Source of the DNA: Planctomycetota bacterium
Lineage (GTDB): Bacteria; Planctomycetota; JAJSAM01; JAJVHW01
DNA: 35,686 nt
Assembly (NCBI GenBank): GCA_021414065.1
Contig: JAIOPE010000180.1
Location: 1-35,686 of the forward strand
Reading direction: 5' to 3'
Part shown: positions 18,523-25,419 of the stretch, piece by piece
Position numbering within the stretch: the stretch's first letter is position 1
Layout of the letters: each line of letters begins with the position of its first letter
The notes under the pieces: generated by a model
The model's database searches: none
Seen by the model: only the letters and a program-made list of their open reading frames with translations
What the model was told of the DNA's origin: nothing
Position numbers and translations under genes: made by a program

Positions 18523-20153
18523 ACCCGGGGCTCGTCTGGCTGCTCACACACGCGCCGCGCGCATGGGTACGCTCGCTCGGACGCAAGGCGCGCGGGCCGA
18601 AGCGCATCCTGCTCTGGCTCGCCGGCGGGGCGATCGTGCTCGTGATCCTCGCGGGTCAGGTCCCGCTCATGATCGCGAACGCGAAGAACCCGCTCACCGT
18701 CGCCCGGGACCTCGACACCGCCCGCCTGCTCGCGCCGCTCTTCCTCACGCTGATGCTGTTCCTCGTGGACATCTCCGGCCGCGGGCTCTACTTCCGCCCG
18801 CCCGAGATCGACTTCCTCTTCCCTGCGCCGGTCTCGCGCCGCGACCTGCTCCTCTATCAGGTGATCAGCCGGTGCGGCATCTCCGCGCTGAGCGGGCTCT
18901 GGTCCGCGATCTTCACACTTCGCTGGGCGGGGACGATCGTCGGCGGTCTCGCGGGAGCCATGCTTGGCATGGTCTTCCTGCAACTCGCGTCGCAGGTCGG
19001 ATCGCTGGCCGTCGCCGCGGTGGGGGAGAAGGCCGCGCCGCGCGTGCGAATGCTGCTCTGGGGAGCGGTCGCCGCGCTCGCCGGATTCGGCGGGTGGACC
19101 GCACTCGACGGCCTGCCGCGCGGGACGCCGATCCGAGAGACGATCGCGGCGTTCGCCGAGTCGCCGTTCATCGTCGTCGCGACCGCGCCGATGCAGCCGT
19201 TCGCCCGGCTCTTCTGCGCTTCGTGCTGGCACGACACCTGGATGTGGGGTCTCGTCTGCCTCGGCGAACTCGCGCTCATGGTCGGCATGCTCTTCAAGCT
19301 CGACGTCGCCTTCGAGGAAGCCGCGATCGCTTCGAGTCAGAAGATCCAGGAGCGCATCAAGCGCATGCGGTCGGGCGAAGGCGCGTTCCTGCCGTCGGCC
19401 GCCCGCGCGCGGAAGCGGCGCATCCCGATGCTGCCTCGTCTCGGCGGCGCCGGCGCCCTCGGGCGGCGGCAACTCCTGGAACTCGTCCGCAATCCGGGTC
19501 CGGTCGTGTGGACGGCTGGGAGCATGCTGTTCTGCATCACGATCATGGTGCTGATCGGCCGCCACGAGTCGGATGGCGAGGCGCCCACGTGGGCGGCGCT
19601 CGCGATTGCGTTCGCCCTGACGACCTTTGCAAACCAGGGCTTCACGTTCGACTTCCGCCGCGACCTCGACCGCATGGCCGAGTTGAAGATGCTTCCGCTC
19701 CGGCCGACCGTGCTCGCGGCGGGGCAACTCATCGCTCCGACGGTTGTGTTCACAGGGATGCAGTTCCTCGCGATCGCGATCGTGTTCGCAGCGGCGTCGC
19801 CGCCGGCCTGGGTGCTCGCCGTCGCCGTGTTCGCGCTCCCGCCGTGGAACTGGCTCTCGGCCGCCACCGACAACGCGCTGTTCCTGACCTTCCCCTACCG
19901 CATCAACCCGGAGGACACGGGCAAGGTCCCGGCCATCGGGCGCATGCTGCTCTCGATGATGCTGAAGGGCGTGGCGGTCGGCGCCGCCGCGCTGATCGTG
20001 GCGGTCCCGGTGGGCGTCGGTTTCGGAATCGGGGGCGCGGCCGCCGTGGCAGGGTGCGTGATCGGATGGCTGCTGCTGGTCGCGATGGCCGCCGCCTTCA
20101 CGTTCGTCGTAGGGGCGGCGTTCCGCGGCTTCGACCTCAGCAGGGACGCCTGA
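18519..20153 (+). CDS. Putative ABC exporter, membrane subunit
   Basis: A 544-residue polytopic membrane protein starting at GTG 18519, which overlaps the ATPase stop (GTGA). It begins [20 protein letters not shown], followed by a helix (ILLWLAGGAIVLVILAGQ). The motif YFRPPEIDFLFPAPVSRRDLLLYQ is typical of the putative ABC exporter family that pairs with ABC-2 type ATPases. About ten hydrophobic segments are visible in two clusters, separated by a basic cytoplasmic stretch (about residues 275-310: KIQERIKRMRSGEG, RARKRRIP). With the ATPase it forms a complete half-type exporter. The preceding lipoproteins and beta-helix protein are plausible partners or cargo, but this is inference. It converges on the DUF4177-like gene with only 7 bases between stops. 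Confidence 0.85.
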   Translation: MNPGLVWLLTHAPRAWVRSLGRKARGPKRILLWLAGGAIVLVILAGQVPLMIANAKNPLTVARDLDTARLLAPLFLTLMLFLVDISGRGLYFRPPEIDFLFPAPVSRRDLLLYQVISRCGISALSGLWSAIFTLRWAGTIVGGLAGAMLGMVFLQLASQVGSLAVAAVGEKAAPRVRMLLWGAVAALAGFGGWTALDGLPRGTPIRETIAAFAESPFIVVATAPMQPFARLFCASCWHDTWMWGLVCLGELALMVGMLFKLDVAFEEAAIASSQKIQERIKRMRSGEGAFLPSAARARKRRIPMLPRLGGAGALGRRQLLELVRNPGPVVWTAGSMLFCITIMVLIGRHESDGEAPTWAALAIAFALTTFANQGFTFDFRRDLDRMAELKMLPLRPTVLAAGQLIAPTVVFTGMQFLAIAIVFAAASPPAWVLAVAVFALPPWNWLSAATDNALFLTFPYRINPEDTGKVPAIGRMLLSMMLKGVAVGAAALIVAVPVGVGFGIGGAAAVAGCVIGWLLLVAMAAAFTFVVGAAFRGFDLSRDA

Positions 20154-20160
20154 GACGGCG

Positions 20161-20364
20161 TCAGTAGCCGATGTCGTGGGTGGCTTCGCGCTTCCAGAAC
20201 ATGGTGAGCTTGGTCAGATCGGTCGTGGCGCCCGTCTTCCAGTCGCCCGCGAGGATGCTGACGAGTTCCCAGCCGGATCGGCCCATCTCCCAGAGCTTGT
20301 CCTCGCGCTCTTTCGAGTCCGCGGCGGAGAGGACCAGGATTTCGTACTTCCAGAGTGATGCCAT
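20161..20364 (-). CDS. Small DUF4177-like protein
   Basis: A 67-residue protein starting at ATG 20364 (MASLWKYEILVL). The pattern WKYEILVL then LWEMGRSGWELVSI then LTMFWKRE matches the DUF4177 layout: an N-terminal aromatic strand, GWELV in the middle and a C-terminal F-KR strand. It has no signal peptide or membrane segment. The function of this family is unknown. There is no Shine-Dalgarno sequence, but a TACACT hexamer lies 9 bases upstream of the ATG, suggesting a very short or absent 5' leader. The gene is convergent with the ABC permease and divergent from the PEGA lipoprotein gene. Confidence 0.8.
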   Translation of the reverse strand: MASLWKYEILVLSAADSKEREDKLWEMGRSGWELVSILAGDWKTGATTDLTKLTMFWKREATHDIGY

Positions 20365-20373
20365 GGGACGAGG

Positions 20374-20402
20374 AGTGTAGCGCACGGGTCGTCCGGATGC
20401 CC
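20374..20402 (-). promoter_or_regulatory. Candidate promoter GGGCAT-N17-TACACT for the DUF4177-like gene
   Basis: On the minus strand GGGCAT (20402-20397) is followed after 17 bases by TACACT (20379-20374), 9 bases before the ATG. The same hexamer pair with the same spacing precedes mcsA. The gene has no ribosome binding site, consistent with near-leaderless transcription. Confidence 0.4.
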
Positions 20403-20451
20403 GAGTTCCGAATCCGATGCGCCGCGCGTTCAACTTCCTCCCGCGACGCGG

Positions 20452-20481
20452 TGGACGGAGGCTCCCGCTCTGCCGTATCCT
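20452..20481 (+). promoter_or_regulatory. Candidate leaderless promoter for the PEGA lipoprotein gene
   Basis: TGGACG (20452-20457) is followed after 18 bases by TATCCT (20476-20481), which ends 6 bases before the ATG at 20488. With usual spacing, transcription would begin at or next to the start codon. No Shine-Dalgarno sequence is present. Confidence 0.4.
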
Positions 20482-20487
20482 CTCCGC

Positions 20488-21141
20488 ATGCGAACCACGC
20501 GTCTGTCGTCCGGCGTCGTCCTCGCGGCCTCGGTGGCGCTCGTTGTCGGCGGGTGCGTCGAGCGGAAGCTCGTCATCCGGTCCGACCCGCCCGGTGCGAT
20601 CGTTTCGCTCGAGGACACGGTGCTCGATCAGCGGACGCCGCTCGAGTTGCCGTTCGACTGGGACGGCGTGCGGCGCGTGACGCTGCAGGCACCCGGCTAC
20701 CGCACGCTCCAGACCACGGCCGCGATCGACGCGCGGTGGTACGACTGGTTCCCGCTCGACGCCTTCGCCCAGTTCCTCTATCCCGGCACGATCCGCGATA
20801 TGCGCATGTTCGACTTCACACTCGAGCCGTACCACCCGCTCGACAAGGCGCTCTCGCCGGAGCAGAAGGCCGACCTCCGCGAGCGGATGGCGGCCCTGAA
20901 CGAGCGGGCCGAGGCGTACCGCACCGGCGGCAGCGAGGGGCCGGCTTCGTCACCCCCCGCCGGCGCGAAGGACGAGCCGCCGCCGCCTCCCCCCGCGAAG
21001 CGCGCCGCGCCGTCGAAGTCTGCCCCGGCCGTGGAACCGGCTCCCGCCCGGCTCGTGCCCCCCGGTGAACCGCAGGGGAAGTCCGGCGACGAGCCCGTCC
21101 GGCCCCCGAAGCCCGGCGCGCCGCTTCCGCCGGTGAAGTAG
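20488..21141 (+). CDS. PEGA-domain lipoprotein
   Basis: A 217-residue protein with a signal peptide ending in the lipobox VGGC (Cys23). Residues about 26-75 form a PEGA domain: KLVIRSDPPGAIVSLEDTVL, then TPLELPFDWDGVRRVTLQAPGY. PEGA domains are small surface-exposed beta modules, often on envelope proteins. A middle segment (RWYDWFPLDAFAQFLYP) follows. The C-terminal third is Pro/Lys/Ala-rich and probably disordered. The stop at 21141 is 4 bases before the murD start, so the two genes are probably co-transcribed. Confidence 0.88.
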   Translation: MRTTRLSSGVVLAASVALVVGGCVERKLVIRSDPPGAIVSLEDTVLDQRTPLELPFDWDGVRRVTLQAPGYRTLQTTAAIDARWYDWFPLDAFAQFLYPGTIRDMRMFDFTLEPYHPLDKALSPEQKADLRERMAALNERAEAYRTGGSEGPASSPPAGAKDEPPPPPPAKRAAPSKSAPAVEPAPARLVPPGEPQGKSGDEPVRPPKPGAPLPPVK

Positions 21142-21145
21142 TCCT

Positions 21146-22624
21146 GTGACCGAGCGTACGCCGCGCCGCGCGACCGTCATGGGCCTCGGCCTGTTCGGCG
21201 GTGGCGTCGGCGTCGCGAAACACCTCGTCGCCCAGGGCTATGACGTGCTCGTCACCGACATGAAGACCGAGGACGAACTGCGCCCGTCCGTCGAGGCGCT
21301 CGCCGGCCTGGCCATCCGGTTCCGCCTCGGCGCGCACGACGAACGCGACTTCACCGACACGGACCTGGTGGTCGTGAACCCCGCGGTCAAGCCGGGCAAC
21401 GTGTTCGTCGCCGCGGCGGAACGCGCGGGCGTGCCGCTCGACACCGAGATCGGTCTGTTCGTCCGCGGGTGCCGCGGGCGCATCGTCGGCATCACCGGAA
21501 GCGCGGGGAAGAGCACGACGAGCGCGTTGACCCACGCGATCCTCGAACGCGCGGGCCTTCGGAACGGCGACGAACCCGCGCGCGTGCTCCTCGGCGGCAA
21601 CATCGGCTGCTCGCTCCTCGAGGAGATGCCGACGATCCGCGCGGGCGACGTCGTGGTCCTGGAGCTGTCGAGCTTCCAGCTTCATTGGCTCCGCCGCGAG
21701 AACCTCCGCCCGAACGTCGGCCTTCTCACGAACCTCTCGGAGAACCACCTCGACTGGCACGGCACGATGGACGCCTACGCGGCCGACAAGTCGGGGATCG
21801 TTCCGGCGAAGGACGGCGTGCTGATCGCGCTCCACGAAGACGCGCGGGTCCGCGCCATCGCCGAGGCCGCGCCGTGCCGCGTGATCTGGACGTCGCGCCG
21901 TGAGGTGGCCGGCGGCGACGCCGTGTTCTGGCGCGGCGACCGTCTCGTGGCGCGCGTGGCGCCGGGGATGGGGACGCTCGACACGTACTCTTGCGCCAAC
22001 GGCCAAGCTGGCGCCAACGGCCAAGCTGGCGCCAAGGGCCAAGGTGGCGCCAAGGGCGAGATCGACGTACTCACGCGCGCCGACGTCCGCATCCTCGGCG
22101 AACACGCCGCGTGGAACGTGGCGTCGGCTGCGGCGATCGCGCTCGTCCTCGGCGCCGACGTGTCCGCGATCCGTGAGGCAGTCCGTGGGTTCGAGGGGCT
22201 GAAGCACCGTCTGAAGCCGATCGGCCGGGTGCGCGGCGTGCTTTGCGTGGACGACTCGAAATCCACGACGCCCGAGTCCGCCGCCGCGGCACTCCGCGCG
22301 TTCGACGCGCCGGTACTCCTCCTCGCGGGCGGCTACGACAAGGGGTCCGACCCCGCGCCGATGGTCGCGGCCGCCGCCGAGCGTGCGAAGGCCGTCCTCT
22401 GCTACGGCGCGACGGGCGCCGCGATCGCCGCGTTGTTCGAAGCCGCGGGCGTGCCCGACGTCTACCGCCACGAGACGCTCGCCGAGGCGATCGACCAGGC
22501 GTTCGTCGTTGCGCGCGAGGGCGACGTGCTGCTGCTCTCGCCCGGACACGCGTCGTGGGACCAGTTCACGAACTACGAGGCCCGGGCGAAGGCGTTCGCC
22601 GAGGCGGTCGAGTCGTACGTGTAG
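21146..22624 (+). CDS. murD: UDP-N-acetylmuramoyl-L-alanine--D-glutamate ligase
   Basis: A 492-residue Mur ligase that adds D-glutamate to UDP-MurNAc-L-Ala in the cytoplasmic steps of peptidoglycan synthesis. It starts at GTG 21146, 4 bases after the PEGA gene. The N-terminal Rossmann domain reads VMGLGLFGGGVGVAKHL. The ATP-binding loop is GITGSAGKSTT (Gly115, Lys122). Central-domain motifs are LELSSFQL and LTNLSENHLDWHGTMDAY with the carbamylated-Lys region AADKSG. The C-terminal domain has DDSKSTTPESAAAAL and LLLAGGYDKG, both MurD hallmarks. Residues 284-305 are an unusual tandem-repeat insert (ANGQAG twice, then AKGQGG). No other mur/fts division genes lie in the window. Peptidoglycan genes are not universal in Planctomycetota, so its presence is informative. 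Confidence 0.95.
   Translation: MTERTPRRATVMGLGLFGGGVGVAKHLVAQGYDVLVTDMKTEDELRPSVEALAGLAIRFRLGAHDERDFTDTDLVVVNPAVKPGNVFVAAAERAGVPLDTEIGLFVRGCRGRIVGITGSAGKSTTSALTHAILERAGLRNGDEPARVLLGGNIGCSLLEEMPTIRAGDVVVLELSSFQLHWLRRENLRPNVGLLTNLSENHLDWHGTMDAYAADKSGIVPAKDGVLIALHEDARVRAIAEAAPCRVIWTSRREVAGGDAVFWRGDRLVARVAPGMGTLDTYSCANGQAGANGQAGAKGQGGAKGEIDVLTRADVRILGEHAAWNVASAAAIALVLGADVSAIREAVRGFEGLKHRLKPIGRVRGVLCVDDSKSTTPESAAAALRAFDAPVLLLAGGYDKGSDPAPMVAAAAERAKAVLCYGATGAAIAALFEAAGVPDVYRHETLAEAIDQAFVVAREGDVLLLSPGHASWDQFTNYEARAKAFAEAVESYV
21995..22060 (+). repeat. 18-bp tandem repeat inside murD
   Basis: Two identical 18-bp copies (21995-22012 and 22013-22030), a third copy with three changes (22031-22048) and a 12-base partial fourth (22049-22060). 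The unit is in frame and encodes ANGQAG, ANGQAG, AKGQGG and AKGE. Confidence 0.95.
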
Positions 22625-22635
22625 CCGGCGCGCAG

Positions 22636-22758
22636 CTACTTCGTGATGTCGTCCACGGCGTTCCGCACCTTGCGTTCGACCTTGTCGCCGGCGCTCTCCT
22701 GGCAGCCGGCGAGGACGCACGCGGTGAGGACGAAGAGATAGGTCACGATTTTGCGCAT
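22636..22758 (-). CDS. Small entericidin-like lipoprotein
   Basis: A 40-residue protein, MRKIVTYLFVLTACVLAGC followed by a charged tail. The start at 22758 is chosen because GAGGAA lies 6 bases upstream; a longer in-frame reading to 22824 has no such support. The lipobox LAGC places the lipidated Cys at residue 19. The mature 22 residues are polar (QESAGDKVERKVRNAV). Size, lipobox and amphipathic tail resemble the entericidin A/B family of small envelope lipoproteins. The similarity is by pattern only. It converges on murD with 11 bases between stops and diverges from the 37-residue membrane peptide gene. Confidence 0.75.
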   Translation of the reverse strand: MRKIVTYLFVLTACVLAGCQESAGDKVERKVRNAVDDITK

Positions 22759-22933
22759 GGTGGATTCCTCGGGGCGCGGCGCACAGGCCGTCGCTCCCTG
22801 AACCCGCGCCGGGCGTTGGACCATGGCAGGGAAATGGGAACATCACGCCACGGCGCCGACCCCCGCGCGCGTTCAGGTCTGCAGGGCGTGACCGGTCCGG
22901 CGATGGTGCCGGACGATCGCCCGGAGGCTGAAC

Positions 22934-23047
22934 ATGGCGCACATCGACGAACCCAAGGGCTCCCGCGGAGGGATCAAGGCGGGGCTCCTCCTCTGGTTGC
23001 TCGGCGCACCGCTCCTCGTGATCGTCATCGGCTACGCTGCCTGCTGA
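22934..23047 (+). CDS. 37-residue single-pass membrane peptide
   Basis: ATG 22934 is preceded by GGAGG with 6 bases of spacing, the clearest ribosome binding site in this region. The peptide has a hydrophilic head (MAHIDEPKGSRGGIK) and one hydrophobic segment (AGLLLWLLGAPLLVIVIGYA), and ends AAC. It was found by translating the 175-base gap after the entericidin-like gene. It resembles the many uncharacterised bacterial one-helix mini-proteins. I do not recognise a named family. Confidence 0.7.
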   Translation: MAHIDEPKGSRGGIKAGLLLWLLGAPLLVIVIGYAAC

Positions 23048-23117
23048 GCGGGGCGGCCCGGATCGCGAATCCCGCGCCCCGCGCGCGACTTTCGCGTCGG
23101 CGGGCTCCGTCCCTGGA

Positions 23118-23146
23118 GGGCATCGCGGGGCGTCCCCCGGTACACT
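23118..23146 (+). promoter_or_regulatory. Candidate promoter GGGCAT-N17-TACACT for mcsAB
   Basis: GGGCAT (23118-23123), 17 bases, then TACACT (23141-23146), which ends 7 bases before the mcsA ATG at 23154. The arrangement is identical to that upstream of the DUF4177-like gene. No ribosome binding site is seen, so the transcript is probably leaderless. Confidence 0.4.
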
Positions 23147-23153
23147 TCCGCGC

Positions 23154-23717
23154 ATGAAGTGCCAGTCCTGCCAGACACGCGCCGCCACGGTCCACTTCAC
23201 GGAGCTGCTCGACGGCGGCCTGAAGGAGATGGCGCTCTGCGAGGAGTGCTACGCGGTGAAGAAGCCCGCGGGCACCGACGAACTCGGCATGCTCGCGACC
23301 GCGCTCGGAGCCCCGACTGCGGCGGGCGCCGGGACGGCGTCGGTCGGACCCGACGCGACGGGCGACGCGGGGAGCGCGCCCGACGATCCCATCTCGACGA
23401 CGTGCAGCCACTGCGGCCTCACGTACGCGATGTTCCGGAGTCGCGGACGACTCGGGTGCCCGCTCTGCTACGAGGCCTTCCGCACCGCGCTCGAACCGCT
23501 GCTCGAGAAGATCCACGGGGGCAAGTCACACGTGGGGAAGACGCCGCTCGAAGGCGCGTCGCGCGACCGGGCCGCGGAGCGCGCTCTGGTCGCGCTGCGC
23601 CGCAAGTTGCAGGACGCCATCAAGCAGGAGAACTACGAACTCGCGGCATCGCTTCGCGACGAGTTGCGCAGGGCGGAAGAAGGCATCTCTCAGTCGGAAG
23701 GCGGGGGCGAGTCATGA
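23154..23717 (+). CDS. mcsA: McsA-like zinc-finger activator of arginine kinase (UvrB/UvrC motif)
   Basis: A 187-residue protein with four paired cysteine motifs: CQSC at residues 3-6, CEEC at about 27-30, then CSHC and CPLC in the middle of the protein. In known McsA proteins these bind zinc. The C-terminus has a UvrB/UvrC-type helical motif (ALVALRRKLQDAIKQENYELAASLRDEL). McsA activates the protein arginine kinase McsB in stress responses and protein degradation. The Ala/Gly/Thr-rich linker between the two zinc-finger halves (about residues 50-75) is a lineage feature. It overlaps mcsB by 4 bases (ATGA), so the products are probably made together. Neither ctsR nor clpC, the usual Firmicute neighbours, is adjacent. 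Confidence 0.9.
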   Translation: MKCQSCQTRAATVHFTELLDGGLKEMALCEECYAVKKPAGTDELGMLATALGAPTAAGAGTASVGPDATGDAGSAPDDPISTTCSHCGLTYAMFRSRGRLGCPLCYEAFRTALEPLLEKIHGGKSHVGKTPLEGASRDRAAERALVALRRKLQDAIKQENYELAASLRDELRRAEEGISQSEGGGES

Positions 23718-24784
23718 AGCTCGCCAAGGGATTCGACGGGAACGGCGCGATCGGCGGCGAGTGGTTGCGCGGCACGGGCGCCGACTCCGACATCGTCATT
23801 TCGTCGCGTATCCGCCTCGCCCGCAACCTGCGCGGCCACCGCTTCGGTATCCAGGCCGACCCCGAGGAGCGCGCGGCGATCGAGGACGAAGTCCGCGCGG
23901 GACTCGGGCGCACGGCGTTCCCCGAAGAGATGCTCTACATCCCGCTCGCCGACGCGCCGCCGCTCGACGCCGAGGTGCTCGTCGAGCGCCACCTCATCTC
24001 GAAGGAACTCGCGCGGGCCGAAGGGCCGAGGGGCGTCTGCTACGCGCCCGGTGAGAACGTCTCGATCATGGTCCAGGAAGAGGATCACCTGCGAATCCAG
24101 GTGCTCCGGAGCGGACTCCAACTCGACACCGCGTGGGAAGCCGCCGACGCTGCCGACACGCGAATCTCGAGGCATCTCGACTACGCGTACTCCGCGCGTT
24201 ACGGCTACCTCACCTGCTGCCCGACGAACGTGGGCACCGGCATGCGGGCGAGCGTGATGCTGCATTTGCCGGCGCTCGTCTACACGAAGCACGTCGAGAA
24301 GGTGTTCCAGGCGGGCGCGAAGATGAGCCTCGCCGTCCGCGGGCTCTACGGCGAGGGCACGCAGCCGTCGTCCGACTTCTTCCAGATCTCGAACCAGGTC
24401 TGCCTCGGCGTGACCGAGACCGACGTGATCGACCGTCTCCAGCGCGTCGTACCGCAGTTCATCCAGTACGAACGGAAAGTGCGCGAGGCGCTGCTGCAGA
24501 GCGACCGTGCGGCGCTCGAAGACAAGTGCTGGCGGGCGTACGCCGCATTGCGTGCAGCTCGCACCATCACGAGCGAGGAGACGCTGGAGATGCTCTCCGC
24601 GGTGCGTCTCGGCGTGAACCTCGGTCTCCTGCCCACGCGATTGACGATCGAGATCGTGAACGAGCTGTTCATCGTGAGCCAGCCGGCCCACCTGCAGCGC
24701 CTGTCCACCGGGCCGATCGATCCGAAGGCGCGCGACGTGGCGCGGGCGACGCTGCTCCGGACGAAGCTCGGCGCGATCGACTGA
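23714..24784 (+). CDS. mcsB: Protein arginine kinase
   Basis: A 356-residue phosphagen-kinase-family enzyme that phosphorylates arginine side chains on proteins. ATG 23714 overlaps the mcsA stop. Motifs include SSRIRLARNLRG (nucleotide-binding arginines), MVQEEDHLRIQ, CPTNVGTGMRAS (reactive-site Cys169) and YGEGTQPSSDFFQISNQ. Near the C-terminus is RDVARA (residues 340-345), which matches the RDXXRA allosteric phospho-arginine site known from Bacillus McsB. The N-terminal substrate-guanidino domain of creatine kinases is absent, as expected for McsB. Marked proteins are usually degraded by ClpCP. All visible key residues are intact, so it is predicted active. Confidence 0.95.
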   Translation: MKLAKGFDGNGAIGGEWLRGTGADSDIVISSRIRLARNLRGHRFGIQADPEERAAIEDEVRAGLGRTAFPEEMLYIPLADAPPLDAEVLVERHLISKELARAEGPRGVCYAPGENVSIMVQEEDHLRIQVLRSGLQLDTAWEAADAADTRISRHLDYAYSARYGYLTCCPTNVGTGMRASVMLHLPALVYTKHVEKVFQAGAKMSLAVRGLYGEGTQPSSDFFQISNQVCLGVTETDVIDRLQRVVPQFIQYERKVREALLQSDRAALEDKCWRAYAALRAARTITSEETLEMLSAVRLGVNLGLLPTRLTIEIVNELFIVSQPAHLQRLSTGPIDPKARDVARATLLRTKLGAID

Positions 24785-24882
24785 CGCACGGCGAACACGG
24801 AACACACTCGGCGATGATCGCGCCGTGACGCGGCCCCGCGAGGGTCGCGACTCGACGCGACGCCCCTACGAAGGAGACGCCC

Positions 24883-25407
24883 TTGCGACCGACCCTGACG
24901 CATGCCGTGGATCTCACGGCTGTTGCTGACGCGATCGCCGCGACCGCCCGCCGACTCTCCGGCGCGGTCACGCTCGCGGCGCTGATGTTCTGCCTGGCAG
25001 TTGCGGGCTGCGCGACGACGACGAAGGGCGGCGAGTCCGCCCCTCCGCCATCGTCCGCGTCGTCCTCGGCTTCGTCGCAGCCCGACGACACGCCGGCCGG
25101 GCCGAGCGCGGGGTCGAAGGTCGGCGGCTACGTTCTCGCGGTGCCGGAGAACATCGTCTGGCTCCCGTGGAAGGTCATCGGCGGGGGATTCAAGGGCGCG
25201 TCCGACGGCGTCCAGGCGGGGTTCGCAAAGGGGCGCATGCCGGCGCTCGGCGCGCTCTTCTCGCCGGTCAACCTCGTCGTCGGCTTCGTGAGCGGCATGG
25301 TCGAGGGCGGCGCGATGTCGCCCGGACTGATCGGACCTTCGGACAACTTCAGCCGCGTGATGGCGTCGCCGACGAAGCGGTCGATGAACGTGTGGTGGTA
25401 CCCGTAA
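24883..25407 (+). CDS. Putative lipoprotein of unknown function
   Basis: A 174-residue protein. The start is TTG 24883, chosen because AAGGAG lies 6 bases upstream and no better start precedes the signal sequence. A long 30-residue N-region (with RR at 23-24) leads to a hydrophobic core and the lipobox VAGC (Cys43). A Ser/Pro-rich linker follows. The folded part has the sequence VPENIVWLPWKVIGGGFKGASDG and several Gly/Val-rich hydrophobic stretches (LGALFSPVNLVVGFVSGMVEGGA), and ends MNVWWYP. I recognise no family. It is probably an envelope lipoprotein. It is convergent with the CLC gene, with only 12 bases between stops. Confidence 0.75.
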   Translation: MRPTLTHAVDLTAVADAIAATARRLSGAVTLAALMFCLAVAGCATTTKGGESAPPPSSASSSASSQPDDTPAGPSAGSKVGGYVLAVPENIVWLPWKVIGGGFKGASDGVQAGFAKGRMPALGALFSPVNLVVGFVSGMVEGGAMSPGLIGPSDNFSRVMASPTKRSMNVWWYP

Positions 25408-25419
25408 GCAGTCGCTACG

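Noticed and set aside
21995-22060. CRISPR-like array
   Set aside because: The units are 18 bp, directly adjacent without spacers, and in frame within murD.
22759-22824. N-terminal extension of the 40-residue lipoprotein to 22824
   Set aside because: It would place 22 polar residues before the signal peptide, and the ribosome binding site points to 22758.
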